Below, piece after piece: positions 25,633 to 35,266 of a DNA stretch of 64,000 bases. A model generated the notes under the pieces. The model was not told the origin of the DNA and ran no database searches. It saw only the letters and a list, made by a program, of their open reading frames with translations. The translations under genes and the position numbers were made by a program. Numbering within the stretch: position 1 is the stretch's first letter; every line of letters starts with the position of its first letter. The stretch is taken from NCBI GenBank assembly GCA_017522185.1, contig JAFWZZ010000013.1, forward strand, positions 1-64,000, read 5' to 3'. The DNA is from Bacillota bacterium. Its GTDB lineage: Bacteria > Bacillota > Clostridia > Peptostreptococcales > Anaerovoracaceae.

Positions 25633-27039
25633 TTACAGAATGACTGCTGCCGCCAGACAGCCGATGATGACCGCGAATGCGGTAACGTCCAGCCGGCTTG
25701 CGAATACCGGCGCGCCGGACTGCCGACGGCTCCATGCGTAGACGAAGAAGCCGGGTGCGAAGCAGAACGCGGAGATAATCACGTTGGAGATGCCGGTTGC
25801 CAGCAGCATGTAGAAACCGTAGACTGTGCCCGTGATGGCGATGAACCAGGTTCCTGCATTGACGTTATTGGTGTGCAGACGGGCGTCATCCAGTGTCGTT
25901 TTCAGGCAGTACAGCGCAGACAGGACGAAAGGTATCATGATTGCACTGGTTGCCAGGGTGTACATGGCCTGATAAGAGGATTCCTGGAAATAGACCATGA
26001 TGAGGAATCCCTGAATGACCAAAGCGGTCAGAATCAGTGCGCCGACCGGTGCCCCTGCCCCGTTTTCACGACGCAGGAACTTTGGGAAACAGCCGGCCAG
26101 GGCAGGCGCGTAAGCGCTGTCCGCGCAGACGATGGTGTAGGAGAACATGGCGCCTGCGATGGAGATGATGACGCCGATATTGATCAAAGTGGCACCCCAT
26201 GGACCTACAATGGAAGCCAGGAGCCCGGCCATGGCAGGATTATCGAGGGCGGCCAGTTCGCTACGCGGCAGAATGCCCATACTGAGTACGGATATCAAAA
26301 CGTACAGAATCAGCAGGGTCAGGAAGGACAATGCTGTCGCGCGCCCGGCGACGGCCGTCGTACGGGCGCGCCCCGATATGACCACGGCACCTTCGATGCC
26401 GGTGAAAATCCATACGGTGGTGTAGGTGGTTTCCAGGACCTGCCTGCCTAGAGACAGGCCGGTGTCCTGCCCTCTGAAATTATCCAGGAAGATATCCAGG
26501 TCGAAGGCACCGAGAAAGATGGCGAAGATGATGAATGCCAGGATGGGCACGATCTTTGCCAGCACGATGACCGTGTTCACCGTTACCGCTTCCTGCACAC
26601 CGCCCATGACCAGCAGAGTAAAACCCCAGACGATAGCCGATGCACCGATGACAGATGCCAGGTTGTTGCCGTCGCCAAAGACTGGGAAGAACTGCCCCAG
26701 GGCTGCAAAGAGCAGGGTCGCAAAGGATACCTGAGAGAGAATGGCGCTGATCCAGTAGCCCCAGGCGGAGTTGAATCCGATATATTCGCCGAAACCTTCG
26801 TGGGCATAGGCGAAGATACCGCTCTTCAGATGAGGCCGTACCACCGACAGCCTGTTAAAACACATGGCCAGGGCGAACATGCCGGCACCCGTGATTCCCC
26901 AGCCCAGTAGGACGGCCAGCGTACCGGCACCGCTTTCCGCCATGTCGCGGAACATGCTGAAGACACCGCTGGCCAGCGTGGTGCCGATTGCAAAGCAGGT
27001 TAATTTAAAAAGGCCGAGGCCCTGATTGTTTTCATGCAT
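25633..27039 (-). CDS. APC-superfamily basic amino acid/polyamine antiporter
   Basis: 468 aa with about 12 TM segments. FKLTCFAIGTTLASGVFSM at the N-terminus is the helix-1 substrate loop. The TTVWIFTGIEGAVVISGRAR segment and ILPRSELAALDNPAMAGLL resemble the APA group (arginine/ornithine ArcD, lysine/cadaverine exchangers). It probably swaps a cationic amino acid for its decarboxylated or deiminated product, by family analogy. Transcribed alone. Confidence 0.8.
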   Translation of the reverse strand: MHENNQGLGLFKLTCFAIGTTLASGVFSMFRDMAESGAGTLAVLLGWGITGAGMFALAMCFNRLSVVRPHLKSGIFAYAHEGFGEYIGFNSAWGYWISAILSQVSFATLLFAALGQFFPVFGDGNNLASVIGASAIVWGFTLLVMGGVQEAVTVNTVIVLAKIVPILAFIIFAIFLGAFDLDIFLDNFRGQDTGLSLGRQVLETTYTTVWIFTGIEGAVVISGRARTTAVAGRATALSFLTLLILYVLISVLSMGILPRSELAALDNPAMAGLLASIVGPWGATLINIGVIISIAGAMFSYTIVCADSAYAPALAGCFPKFLRRENGAGAPVGALILTALVIQGFLIMVYFQESSYQAMYTLATSAIMIPFVLSALYCLKTTLDDARLHTNNVNAGTWFIAITGTVYGFYMLLATGISNVIISAFCFAPGFFVYAWSRRQSGAPVFASRLDVTAFAVIIGCLAAAVIL

Positions 27040-27164
27040 ACATACTTACCTCGATTCTAAGAAACTCTATGTGTACTATGTGCGAAGTTTTTGTGAATTA
27101 TGCATCTTTTCGTTGTGCGCCCTGCCGATATACGATAAGATAAAACCAGTGAAAGGGGAAGTCT

Positions 27165-27884
27165 ATGACAAGTGTACTCATTACAATGATCAAAGTGCTG
27201 GCAGCCATTCTCGCGGCCATTTTTGCGGGGAACGGCGCGGTTTACTGCTTTAATAAAATTCCGGCACAGTGGCTGTGTGACTATGGGCAGCAGCCTACGG
27301 AAGAGATGCTGGATCCGTATACCCAGAGGGTGAAGAGCTATCCGTGGAAGTATATCTTCACCATGCTTTTTGTCGTGCTGAACATCAAGATGGTCATGGA
27401 CGACTGGCAGTTTGCCATCGGTGGACTTTGTGCCATCTGGCTGCTTCTGGAGATGACCATTGCGGATATCAAATACAGAATCATACCGGACCAGTTTATC
27501 CTGCTGCTGACGGTCTGTGCGCTGGGCTTCATACCCTATCAGGGCGGATGGAAATCCTGTCTGCTGGGTGCGGCAATTGGGTTCGGCGTCATGGCTGCTA
27601 CGGCGCTGCTTGGCAGACTGGCCTACAAAAGAGACACCCTGGGCGGCGGTGACATCAAACTGTTTACCTCGCTGGGTCTCATCATGGGCCCGGTTGGAAT
27701 CGTGGTGACACTGGTGCTGACGACACTGATCAGCTCCGGCCACCTGGTGTACCTGCTGGCATCCAAAAAAATCAAAAAGACCGACACGGTGCCGATGGTG
27801 CCGTATATTGCCGTGGCAGCGACTATTTATCTGGTGTTCCTGTGGGGGCAGGCGGAAGTTTTCTTTGATATATTTGCGGTTTAG
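27165..27884 (+). CDS. A24-family prepilin (type IV leader) peptidase
   Basis: 239 aa, about 7 TM segments. The two catalytic Asp sit in ADIKYRIIPD and GGGDIKL, as in A24 aspartyl peptidases. The N-terminal Cys-rich methyltransferase domain of classic PilD is absent. It cleaves prepilin-like leaders, but no pilin genes are in the window. An N-terminal TM helix plus a roughly 45-residue loop precede the catalytic part. Confidence 0.82.
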   Translation: MTSVLITMIKVLAAILAAIFAGNGAVYCFNKIPAQWLCDYGQQPTEEMLDPYTQRVKSYPWKYIFTMLFVVLNIKMVMDDWQFAIGGLCAIWLLLEMTIADIKYRIIPDQFILLLTVCALGFIPYQGGWKSCLLGAAIGFGVMAATALLGRLAYKRDTLGGGDIKLFTSLGLIMGPVGIVVTLVLTTLISSGHLVYLLASKKIKKTDTVPMVPYIAVAATIYLVFLWGQAEVFFDIFAV

Positions 27885-27906
27885 GTAGAAAACAAATGCA
27901 GATTTA

Positions 27907-27915
27907 TGGTATACT
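27907..27915 (+). promoter_or_regulatory. Extended -10 promoter of the yhbY operon
   Basis: TGGTATACT, TGn-extended -10, 43 bases before the yhbY start codon; no clear -35. Confidence 0.45.
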
Positions 27916-27957
27916 ATTAGAGTATATGTAGAAATAAATGAAAGAGGTTTTTATAAT

Positions 27958-28254
27958 ATGATTTCCAGTAAACAGAGAAGTTATTTAAAGGGTCTGGCAC
28001 ACAACATCGACCCGACAGTATACATCGGTAAGCAGGGCTTAACCGAAAACGTCATCAAAGAAATCGAGACCGGTCTCTACTGCAGAGAACTGGTAAAGGT
28101 AAAGATTCAGGAAGGCTGCCTGTTAGAACCAAAGGCGACAGCAAGCCAGCTGGCTGAACAGCTGGGAGCTGAATTCGTACAGGCGATCGGCAGAAAGTTC
28201 GTGCTGTACAGAGAGTCCAAGGACAACAAGCAGATTGTGCTGCCAAAGAAATAA
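27958..28254 (+). CDS. yhbY: YhbY-family (CRM domain) RNA-binding protein
   Basis: 98 aa, a single CRM domain: SSKQRSYLKGLAHNIDPTVYIGKQGLTENVIKEI with the GxxG-like loop, ending in IGRKFVLYRES. Members associate with pre-50S ribosomes. First gene of a run (yhbY, truA, dCMP deaminase, tagO, MATE) with gaps of 4 to 16 bases or overlap. Confidence 0.9.
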   Translation: MISSKQRSYLKGLAHNIDPTVYIGKQGLTENVIKEIETGLYCRELVKVKIQEGCLLEPKATASQLAEQLGAEFVQAIGRKFVLYRESKDNKQIVLPKK

Positions 28255-28270
28255 GAAAAACGTATAGAAG

Positions 28271-29068
28271 ATGGAAAGAAACATTCTTTTAACAATTCAA
28301 TACGATGGAACGAATTTTTCCGGCTGGCAGAGGCAGCCCAATGCGAGAACCGTGCAGGGAGAAATCGAGGCTGTTTTGTCGAAGATTTGTGCCATGCCGA
28401 TGCAGATTAACGGGACAAGCCGTACTGATGCGGGGGTTCATGCGCTGGGTCAGCGTGCATCCTTCAAAGGTGATTTCGGGATTCCTACAGACCGGATTCA
28501 GCTGGCGGCAAACAATATGCTGGCGGCAACCGTCGGAACGCCGAGACAATGTGCCGATGTGCGCATTGTAAAGGTGGAAGAAATGCCGGCGGACTTTCAT
28601 GCCAGATTTGACTGCAAGGGAAAGACCTACCGCTATGTGATCAGACATGGATGCGAGGCGGATGTCTTCCAGCGGAACTATGCCTACCAGTTGAAGGAGA
28701 AACTGGACATCGATGCCATGCGGGAAGGGGCAAAGCACATTACAGGAACTCACGATTTTGCCTGTTTTCAGGCAGCAGGAGGCACACCGCGGGAGACCAC
28801 GGTGCGGACCATCTTTGACCTGCAGGTCCTGGAACGGGACGAAGAAACGATTTGGATAGAAGTGACCGGAGACGGCTTTCTATATAACATGGTTAGAATT
28901 ATCGTTGGCACGCTGGTGGAAACCGGACAGGGCAGGAAAACGGCCGCATCCATTGCGGACATCATTGCCTCGGCCGACCGCCGCAATGCCGGGCATACAG
29001 CGCCTGCCGAAGGCCTGTATTTAAAAGAAATATATTACGATGCAGAAGAGATGAAGAAAGGCAGGTAG
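28271..29068 (+). CDS. truA: tRNA pseudouridine(38-40) synthase TruA
   Basis: 265 aa. It starts LLTIQYDGTNFSGWQRQPN, with catalytic Asp in SRTDAGVHALGQ. The later GDGFLYNMVRIIVGTLVETG block is diagnostic of TruA. It isomerises U38-U40 in the anticodon arm. Six bases from the deaminase gene. Confidence 0.95.
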   Translation: MERNILLTIQYDGTNFSGWQRQPNARTVQGEIEAVLSKICAMPMQINGTSRTDAGVHALGQRASFKGDFGIPTDRIQLAANNMLAATVGTPRQCADVRIVKVEEMPADFHARFDCKGKTYRYVIRHGCEADVFQRNYAYQLKEKLDIDAMREGAKHITGTHDFACFQAAGGTPRETTVRTIFDLQVLERDEETIWIEVTGDGFLYNMVRIIVGTLVETGQGRKTAASIADIIASADRRNAGHTAPAEGLYLKEIYYDAEEMKKGR

Positions 29069-29074
29069 AGGAAG

Positions 29075-29548
29075 ATGAGCCACTATTTTGATCAGAGAAT
29101 CGGCTGGGATGAATATTTCATGCAGATGGCAGAACTGACGGCAAAGCGTTCCACTTGTTTAAGAAGACAGGTTGGGGCCGTAATTGTCAAGGACAGACAT
29201 ATTATCGCAACAGGATATAACGGTGCACCGAGAGGGCTGAAGCACTGTGATGAAAAAGGCGGCTGCCTGAGACAGCAGCTGGGCGTTCCTTCCGGGCAGC
29301 GTCATGAACTCTGCAGAGCACTTCACGCAGAGCAGAACGCTATCATTCAGGCGGCGACACTGGGACAGAGCATCGAAGACGGCACCATCTACGTAACACA
29401 TCAGCCTTGTGTCATCTGTGCAAAGATGATCATCAACGCCGGCATCAAACGCATCGTGGTAAGAGAAGCCTATCCGGATGAAATGGCAACAGAGATTCTG
29501 GACGAAGCAGGCATCAGAGTGATTCAGTTAAAAAAGGCAACGGAGTAA
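29075..29548 (+). CDS. dCMP deaminase-family protein (ComEB-like)
   Basis: 157 aa. The zinc site is HAEQNA (His and the catalytic Glu) and PCVICAK (two Cys). The second-zinc-type region [13 protein letters not shown] plus the [10 protein letters not shown] lead-in is typical of dCMP deaminases. It would make dUMP for thymidylate synthesis. Ribosome site AGAGGAAG. Confidence 0.9.
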   Translation: MSHYFDQRIGWDEYFMQMAELTAKRSTCLRRQVGAVIVKDRHIIATGYNGAPRGLKHCDEKGGCLRQQLGVPSGQRHELCRALHAEQNAIIQAATLGQSIEDGTIYVTHQPCVICAKMIINAGIKRIVVREAYPDEMATEILDEAGIRVIQLKKATE

Positions 29549-29554
29549 TAGATT

Positions 29555-30679
29555 ATGGAAATTACGAGAGCAATGTTATTTGCGGCATTCTTCACTTCCT
29601 TTGCATTGTCATTGGCCTTCGTGCCGATTTCCATGCAGCTGGCACCTCTTATCGGTGCGGTGGATATCCCGAAGGATGGCAGAAGAATGCATACGAAGGC
29701 TATGCCGCGTTTTGGCGGCCTGGCGATTTTCGTAGGAACCATGGGCTCCCTGATTATCTATGCAGGGTCTCATGATAAGGTATTGCCGGTCATCATCGGC
29801 GGCACCCTGATTTATCTGTTAGGGGTGGCGGACGATTTGATGAACCTGCCGGCAAAGTTTAAATTCCTGGCACAGACCGGAGTGGCGGTTCTCATGTACA
29901 GCATGGGACTGCGTATTACCCTGATTACAAACTTCTTCGGTGAAGGGGCTCTGCACTTTGGCTCCGTCGTATGTTTTATCGTAACGGTTCTGTGGATTGT
30001 TGGAATTACCAATACGATTAACCTGATCGATGGATTAGACGGTCTTGCTGCAGGACTTGCGGCAATCGCATCCCTGTCCATCGCTTATGTAGCCTATATT
30101 CACGGAGACAAATACGGTATGCTGGTGGTTTGCCTGGCTATGATGTGCCTGGCGGGCTCCTGCGCAGGATTCCTGCCGTTTAACTTCCATCCGGCAAAGA
30201 CCTTTATGGGAGACGGCGGATCCCTGTTCTTAGGATTCATGATTGCCGTGCTGTCCGTAGTGGGACCGCTGAAGAAGACCACTGTGCTGGCGGTTGTTGT
30301 GCCTGTTATCGTGCTGGGCATTCCAATCTTCGATACGGCATTTGCTATCCTGAGAAGACTGGCCAGCGGCAGACCGATTATGGAGGCCGACAAAGGTCAT
30401 CTGCATCACCGCCTGATGGATTCGGGATACGGGCAGAAACGTGCCGTGCTGATGCTCTACGGTATCAGCGGTATCATGGGCATGGCGGCCGTATTGGTGA
30501 GCAGAGAGTTATTGAAGGATGCCATCGTTTTAGGATGCATCGCAATCGTTTATCTATATGTATTCCTCACAGATCCGAACCGCAACATGAAGGTGAAAGC
30601 CGTAAACATTGCGGAAGAGGAAAAGGAAGAGGAGCATCGGAAAAAACAGGAGGAAAAGTGGCACAAGATAGAGGATTAA
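29555..30679 (+). CDS. tagO: Undecaprenyl-phosphate N-acetylglucosaminyl-1-phosphate transferase (TagO/WecA family)
   Basis: 374 aa, about 10-11 TM segments. Motifs are ADDLMNLPAKFKFLAQ, NTINLIDGLDGLAAG, FMGDGGSLFLGF and the cytoplasmic HLHHR. It starts wall teichoic acid or other lipid-linked glycan synthesis at the inner membrane. The C-terminal tail is highly charged (many E/K). Its end overlaps the MATE start by 22 bases. Confidence 0.9.
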   Translation: MEITRAMLFAAFFTSFALSLAFVPISMQLAPLIGAVDIPKDGRRMHTKAMPRFGGLAIFVGTMGSLIIYAGSHDKVLPVIIGGTLIYLLGVADDLMNLPAKFKFLAQTGVAVLMYSMGLRITLITNFFGEGALHFGSVVCFIVTVLWIVGITNTINLIDGLDGLAAGLAAIASLSIAYVAYIHGDKYGMLVVCLAMMCLAGSCAGFLPFNFHPAKTFMGDGGSLFLGFMIAVLSVVGPLKKTTVLAVVVPVIVLGIPIFDTAFAILRRLASGRPIMEADKGHLHHRLMDSGYGQKRAVLMLYGISGIMGMAAVLVSRELLKDAIVLGCIAIVYLYVFLTDPNRNMKVKAVNIAEEEKEEEHRKKQEEKWHKIED

Positions 30680-32028
30680 CCTTGGATCAGGGTGCCCTGT
30701 ATAAGAAGTTAGCAAAGATAGCCATCCCTATTTCTATCCAAGGGGTGGTTTCTGCTACGTTAGGGCTTATTGACAATTTAATGGTAGGCGCACTGGGAGA
30801 AGCGGAACTTGCAGCGGTAGGGATTGCGACCCAGATCTTTATGATTCACTATATGCTGCTGTTCGGATTTGTCGGCGGTACGGCTACGTTTATGGCCCAG
30901 TTCTACGGCACCAAAGACTACAGGAACATCCGGAAAGTCGTGGGATTCGCCATGACGGTGGCCATGGCGGCGGGCGTCGTGTTCTTTGTCTTCGGGTTCC
31001 TGCTGACGGACACGGTTCTTGGGATTTACAGCAGCGATCCGGCGCTGATTGCTTTGGCCCGGCCTTATGTGAAGATAGGAAGCATCACTTTCTTCTTTCT
31101 GGCGGTTTCCGTTCCGGTGGAGATGGCGTTCAAGGCCACCCAGCAGACGAAGATTCCGCTGGTGGTCAGCACGGTAGTGTTTACGACCAACACCTGTCTG
31201 AACTACGTTTTGATTTTCGGAAAGTTCGGTGCGCCGGCCATGGGAATTGCCGGGGCGGCGACGGCGACGACCATCGCCAGATTTCTGGAGATTCTGATTA
31301 TGGCAGTATTCCTGTTCCGCAGGAGTAACTGCTTCCGCGGACCGGTTAGGGACTTCTTCGGGTGGAACAGGGATATGATGACCCGTATCATCAAAAATGC
31401 CACCCCGACGACCATGAACGAATTCTTCTGGAGCCTGGGGCAGTCCATGTATGTTGCGGCTTTTGCGAGAATCGGAACTACGGCTTATGCGGCTTATCAG
31501 GCTGCGGCAGCCATCAACAGCATCTTCTCCTATGCGGCATTCAGCATCGGGGATGCGGCACTGATTCTGGTGGGAGAAAAGCTGGGAGAAGGAAAGAAGG
31601 ATGAGACCTACGTGCTGGCGAAGAAGCTTCTGAAAATCGGAACCGTTTTCGGGATCATCGTTGGTGTTCTGCTGATTGCAACGGCGATGCCGCTGGTGGG
31701 ACTGTTCAATCTGACGGAATTAGGCAAGGTCTATTGTTTCCGCATCCTGCTGGTATACGGACTCTGCATGGGACCTAGCCTGTACAACGGCATCAATATC
31801 ACAGGCACGCTCCGTGGGGGCGGAGACACCAGATACGCCATGCTGACGGAAGTCAGCTGTACCTGGCTCATTGCCGTGCCGCTGGCATTCCTGGCTTCGC
31901 TGGTGCTGCACATGCCGATTTATCTTGCAGTTCTGGTTGTCCGTCTGGAAGACGTGGCAAAGGGAATCCTGCTGACCAAGCGGTTCATTTCGAAAAAATG
32001 GATGAACAACGTGATTACGGGGTTATAG
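30658..32028 (+). CDS. MATE-family efflux transporter (GTG start)
   Basis: About 456 aa, 12 TM segments: IAIPISIQGVVSATLGLIDNLMVGALGE opens the first MATE repeat. Drug/Na+ or drug/H+ antiport by family. AGGAGG at 30648-30653 points to GTG 30658. An ATG further upstream (30535) would add about 41 residues of nonsense lying inside tagO, so it is rejected. Spacing of 4 bases is slightly short; TTG 30682 is an alternative. Confidence 0.85.
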   Translation: MAQDRGLTLDQGALYKKLAKIAIPISIQGVVSATLGLIDNLMVGALGEAELAAVGIATQIFMIHYMLLFGFVGGTATFMAQFYGTKDYRNIRKVVGFAMTVAMAAGVVFFVFGFLLTDTVLGIYSSDPALIALARPYVKIGSITFFFLAVSVPVEMAFKATQQTKIPLVVSTVVFTTNTCLNYVLIFGKFGAPAMGIAGAATATTIARFLEILIMAVFLFRRSNCFRGPVRDFFGWNRDMMTRIIKNATPTTMNEFFWSLGQSMYVAAFARIGTTAYAAYQAAAAINSIFSYAAFSIGDAALILVGEKLGEGKKDETYVLAKKLLKIGTVFGIIVGVLLIATAMPLVGLFNLTELGKVYCFRILLVYGLCMGPSLYNGINITGTLRGGGDTRYAMLTEVSCTWLIAVPLAFLASLVLHMPIYLAVLVVRLEDVAKGILLTKRFISKKWMNNVITGL

Positions 32029-32042
32029 AAAAAATAAAAATA

Positions 32043-32080
32043 GGGCTGAACCTGATGGTTCAGCCCGCTTTGATTTTTTG
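32043..32080. terminator. Terminator after the MATE gene
   Basis: GGGCTGAACC (32043-32052) / GGTTCAGCCC (32057-32066), then GCTTTGATTTTTT. The gene on the other strand ends just beyond. Confidence 0.88.
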
Positions 32081-32087
32081 TACTAAT

Positions 32088-32963
32088 TTAGATATGGATT
32101 TCGCCTTCTGCCAGGATGACACCGCTGCCGCCTACTTTGATGAGGCAGCTGCCTTCTTCGGCCTGGATATCTGTCAGGATGACGGACGGTCTGTCCATCT
32201 TTTCTCCCTGGATGATCTTGCAGTTGGCCTTGCCTTCGATAATGTTGTTCAGGTAGAAGTAGTAAGTCAGGGCACCGTTGGATGTGCCGGTTGCTGCTTC
32301 TTCGTCGATGTCATACAGTGGCGCAAAGTTTCTGGTATGGGCCGTTACATCGCCTTCCGCGTCCAGTGTGAAAGCGTGTACGCCGACAACTTCGTAACGC
32401 GCGGACAGGTCGGACAGCGCCTTCATATCCGGTTCCATGGCGTTTAAGTCAGCCTGGGATGCCACCGGCATCATGATATCAGGAAGACCTGTGGAAATCA
32501 GCTTAGGCAGCAGAGTGATCTTTTCCGAATCGTAAGCCGCGCCCATGATGTCGTATAATTCTTTGATCTTTTCCGGTTCTTCGATGGTTGCGATTTCAAC
32601 AGGTGTTGCCATGTCCATCATAACGAAACCGTCTTTGATGACGATGTTCAGGTCGCCTGCCAGCGTATGGTTGATGCATGCGCAGTTCTTTTCAATGATG
32701 CCTGCGTGAATCAGCGCGCAGAAGGAGCCGATGGTCGCGTGACCGCAAAGATCAACTTCTGCAGCAGGTGTGAAGTAACGGATGTTGAATTCGTTTGGAC
32801 CCAGTTGCTTGATGAATGCAGTTTCGGAGTAACGCAGTTCAGCTGCTGTCTTGACACAGAGTTCATCGGATGGGAAATCTGCGCCTTCCGGCAGGATGAC
32901 TACGCCGGCAGGATTGCCGCCAAAGAGTGTATCTGTAAAAGCATCTACAATTAAAAACTTCAT
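32088..32963 (-). CDS. PhzF-family isomerase
   Basis: 291 aa. DAFTDTLFGGNPAGVVIL at the N-terminus and ELRYSETAFI, with the catalytic Glu, mark the PhzF fold. The VDLCGHATIGS motif follows. Family members isomerise or epimerise small metabolites; the substrate is unknown and no phenazine genes are near. GGAGG precedes the ATG. The 272 bases up to the next gene hold its promoter region and otherwise nothing recognisable. Confidence 0.88.
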   Translation of the reverse strand: MKFLIVDAFTDTLFGGNPAGVVILPEGADFPSDELCVKTAAELRYSETAFIKQLGPNEFNIRYFTPAAEVDLCGHATIGSFCALIHAGIIEKNCACINHTLAGDLNIVIKDGFVMMDMATPVEIATIEEPEKIKELYDIMGAAYDSEKITLLPKLISTGLPDIMMPVASQADLNAMEPDMKALSDLSARYEVVGVHAFTLDAEGDVTAHTRNFAPLYDIDEEAATGTSNGALTYYFYLNNIIEGKANCKIIQGEKMDRPSVILTDIQAEEGSCLIKVGGSGVILAEGEIHI

Positions 32964-33235
32964 TTTTGAACCTCCTACTCGTTTTAAAGTTCCTTATTCT
33001 GTTTACAGTATAAAGGAAAGCTTCCTGCCGCGCAATAGTAACAAAAAACTGACCTGCCGGAATGGTTTTGTATACGATTGTGATGCATCGCTAAATTACA
33101 ATCCGGGAAATCGTAGGGAAAAACAAGACAGAACCGCAGACTGTGAAGCTTCCGTGAAAGAAACCTGCAGCCGTCTTATTTGCACCAAAGACTGCCTATC
33201 ATATTCATAGTAAAACAAAGGAAAGTGAGTAAGTT

Positions 33236-33901
33236 ATGAATATGAAAAAACAAGCCGTTCTTGCGGCAATGCTTGCAGGCATCGGCGTTTCCATGATCCT
33301 GCCCCAGGGGAATAGGGAAATCCTGGCAGCAGAGGCGGAAATCAAAACCATACAGGAGCCTGTGCAGGTGACGGTACAGGAAAAAGAAGAAGCGAAAGAA
33401 GTGGTGCCGACGGTACCGCAGAATCCCTGCCGGACCTATGAAGAGGGCATGGCAGCCTATATCACTTCTGTCAATGAGACCGTAACCGAAACAGAAGCTA
33501 TGGCAATGGCGAACTGTATGCTGGAACAGGCGGAAAAACGCGATATCGATGCAAATCTGCTTCTGGCCGTGGCCCACACGGAGAGCACCTATTACAGCGA
33601 TGCGGTCAGCTGCGCCGACTATAAGGGGTTGATGCAGACTGGGGACATCCTGGCTGAGGAGGCCGGCTACAGCCCTGAAAGCCTCTTTGATCCGGAGGTC
33701 AGCATCGAAGTAGGGGCCGAATATATAGAAGACCAGCTGGAGAATTTTGATGACGACCTGTGTCTTGCCCTGACCGCGTACAACCAGGGACCGGGCGCGG
33801 TTTATGAAGGAAATTACGATACGGGATATGCGGAACTTACGATGAAGCGGGTAGAAAGAATCGAAAATTTCCTTCAGAAAGGCGGATATACGGGAGAATA
33901 G
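33236..33901 (+). CDS. Secreted lytic transglycosylase (SLT domain)
   Basis: 221 aa. A signal peptide (residues 1 to about 31, MKKQAVLAAMLAG...) is followed by a Glu/Val-rich linker and an SLT domain from about 85. Catalytic Glu is in AHTESTYYSDAVS, followed by KGLMQ and the LTAYNQGPGAV loop. It cleaves peptidoglycan glycan strands outside the cell. Two in-frame ATGs (33236, 33242) are possible. The 3D-domain gene follows and may share the wall-turnover role. Confidence 0.87.
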   Translation: MNMKKQAVLAAMLAGIGVSMILPQGNREILAAEAEIKTIQEPVQVTVQEKEEAKEVVPTVPQNPCRTYEEGMAAYITSVNETVTETEAMAMANCMLEQAEKRDIDANLLLAVAHTESTYYSDAVSCADYKGLMQTGDILAEEAGYSPESLFDPEVSIEVGAEYIEDQLENFDDDLCLALTAYNQGPGAVYEGNYDTGYAELTMKRVERIENFLQKGGYTGE

Positions 33902-34080
33902 ATTGTATACAACTGTTGCTTATGAATGAAGAAAATTGTGATTTTTTATATCATACCCACAAAATGAAAAAGGGTTCTGTGAAAATACTGTGAAAACTTG
34001 GAAAATCCTGAGAAAACGACAAGTCAGATAAACTATAATAGTGGAACTGTAAACCAAGTTTATGAGAGTTAGGAGTAATT

Positions 34081-35148
34081 ATGATTGACAGACCCAATGG
34101 AAAAACAGAGGAGCTTTTAGACCGCTTATATACCTTTTGTGGTGCATTACGGGAAAAGGCCCGCGAAGAAAAGGGGAAAAAATACATCAAAATCTCCAGC
34201 GCCGCTTGCTGCGTGCTGATTCTGGGGACTTTGATTGTGGGATATGTAACGCCGGAGACGGTTACGGTCATCGTGGATACCTCTCTGGAAGAGAAGAAGA
34301 CCGTGTATGAAACCACGGAAAACCGTGTGCTGGGATTCATCGAGGCACACGAAATCGACTACGTAGATGGAGAAGATAAACTGGACGTGGACTTTGACGA
34401 GAGAATCAAAGACGGCATGACCATCCGCGTGACCAAGGCCATCGATTTTGAGGTAAAGGCCGATGGAAAGGTGCAGTCCTTCCACGCGCTGCCGCTGACG
34501 GCTGATGAAGCCATCGCCATGGCCGGTGTCAAAGTAGGAAAGAACGACATCGTGGAACCGAAAGAATCCACAATGCTGAAAACCGGAGACCGGGTGGTGG
34601 TGAAGCGTGTCACGTTTAAGCGCATTTCCAAGAAGGTAACAGTTCCATACGAGGTGGTCTACAAGGAAGATCCGTCCATGGGCATCGGCCAGATGGACCT
34701 GACCCAGGAAGGCAGAGACGGCCGCTTGAAGAAGACCTACCGCGTCAGATACATTGATGGAAAAGAAGCCGGACGCAAGCTGATTAAGACCAAGACCCTG
34801 AAGAAGGTGAAAGACAAGACTTACAGCTACGGTACGGACATTACCTTTGGCGGTGCACCGGATTCCTACATCAAAAAAGTCAGCGGTGTCCGCGCAGTAT
34901 CCTATCACTTCGACGGCAATCCGCCGGGGGCTTACGGCCTGCCATGTGCCTACGGTACGGCGGCAGTGGATCCGGATGTCTTCCCGCTGGGATCCCTTCT
35001 GTACATCGAAGGTTACGGCTATGCCGTTGCCAACGACGTGGGAACCTCCATCAAAGGCAATGTGGTAGACGTCTATATGGAACGCTATGCACAGTGCCTC
35101 ATGTGGGGCGCACACTACGTCAATGTGTATCTGGTAGAAAGACCATAA
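34081..35148 (+). CDS. G5/3D-domain cell-wall protein (YabE/Rpf-like)
   Basis: 355 aa. N-terminal cytoplasmic tail, one TM segment (about 38-55), DUF348-like repeat, a G5 domain (about 160-250), and a C-terminal 3D domain: YGTAAVDPDVFPLGSLLYIEGYG...DVGTSIKGNVVDVY with three conserved Asp. The 3D fold is that of MltA-type lytic transglycosylases. TATAAT at 34034-34039 is a likely -10. Confidence 0.87.
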   Translation: MIDRPNGKTEELLDRLYTFCGALREKAREEKGKKYIKISSAACCVLILGTLIVGYVTPETVTVIVDTSLEEKKTVYETTENRVLGFIEAHEIDYVDGEDKLDVDFDERIKDGMTIRVTKAIDFEVKADGKVQSFHALPLTADEAIAMAGVKVGKNDIVEPKESTMLKTGDRVVVKRVTFKRISKKVTVPYEVVYKEDPSMGIGQMDLTQEGRDGRLKKTYRVRYIDGKEAGRKLIKTKTLKKVKDKTYSYGTDITFGGAPDSYIKKVSGVRAVSYHFDGNPPGAYGLPCAYGTAAVDPDVFPLGSLLYIEGYGYAVANDVGTSIKGNVVDVYMERYAQCLMWGAHYVNVYLVERP

Positions 35149-35154
35149 AGATGG

Positions 35155-35243
35155 ATTTGTTGAGATCTCTATTTTCATCACATAATAAAATCCCCGTCAT
35201 GACCGACGGGGATTTTTAGGTGTGGAAAACAGGATACGACAAA
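35155..35243. repeat. Palindromic element P3 (inverted copy), doubles as terminator
   Basis: AAAATCCCCGTC (35187-35198) / GACGGGGATTTT (35205-35216), followed by T. The flanks GAGATCTCTATTTTCATCAC and GGTGTGGAAAACAGGATACG match, in reverse, the copy at 14612 and the junction at 21181. Placed right after the 3D gene, it can end its transcript. Confidence 0.75.
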
Positions 35244-35266
35244 AGGAAGGTGAAGCGCGACTGGCG

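Noticed and set aside
24647-25735. Long antisense open frame across the end of glnS (about 362 codons)
   Set aside because: Covers the glnS coding region and the terminator hairpin at 25591; sequence has no recognisable family.
32964-33235. Small gene or RNA between phzF and the SLT gene
   Set aside because: Only promoter-like A/T sequence; no frame with a ribosome site and no convincing fold.
34147-35181. Long open frame antisense to the G5/3D gene (about 344 codons)
   Set aside because: No ribosome site, Cys/His-rich nonsense composition, and it mirrors a clear protein family on the plus strand; a codon-bias shadow.
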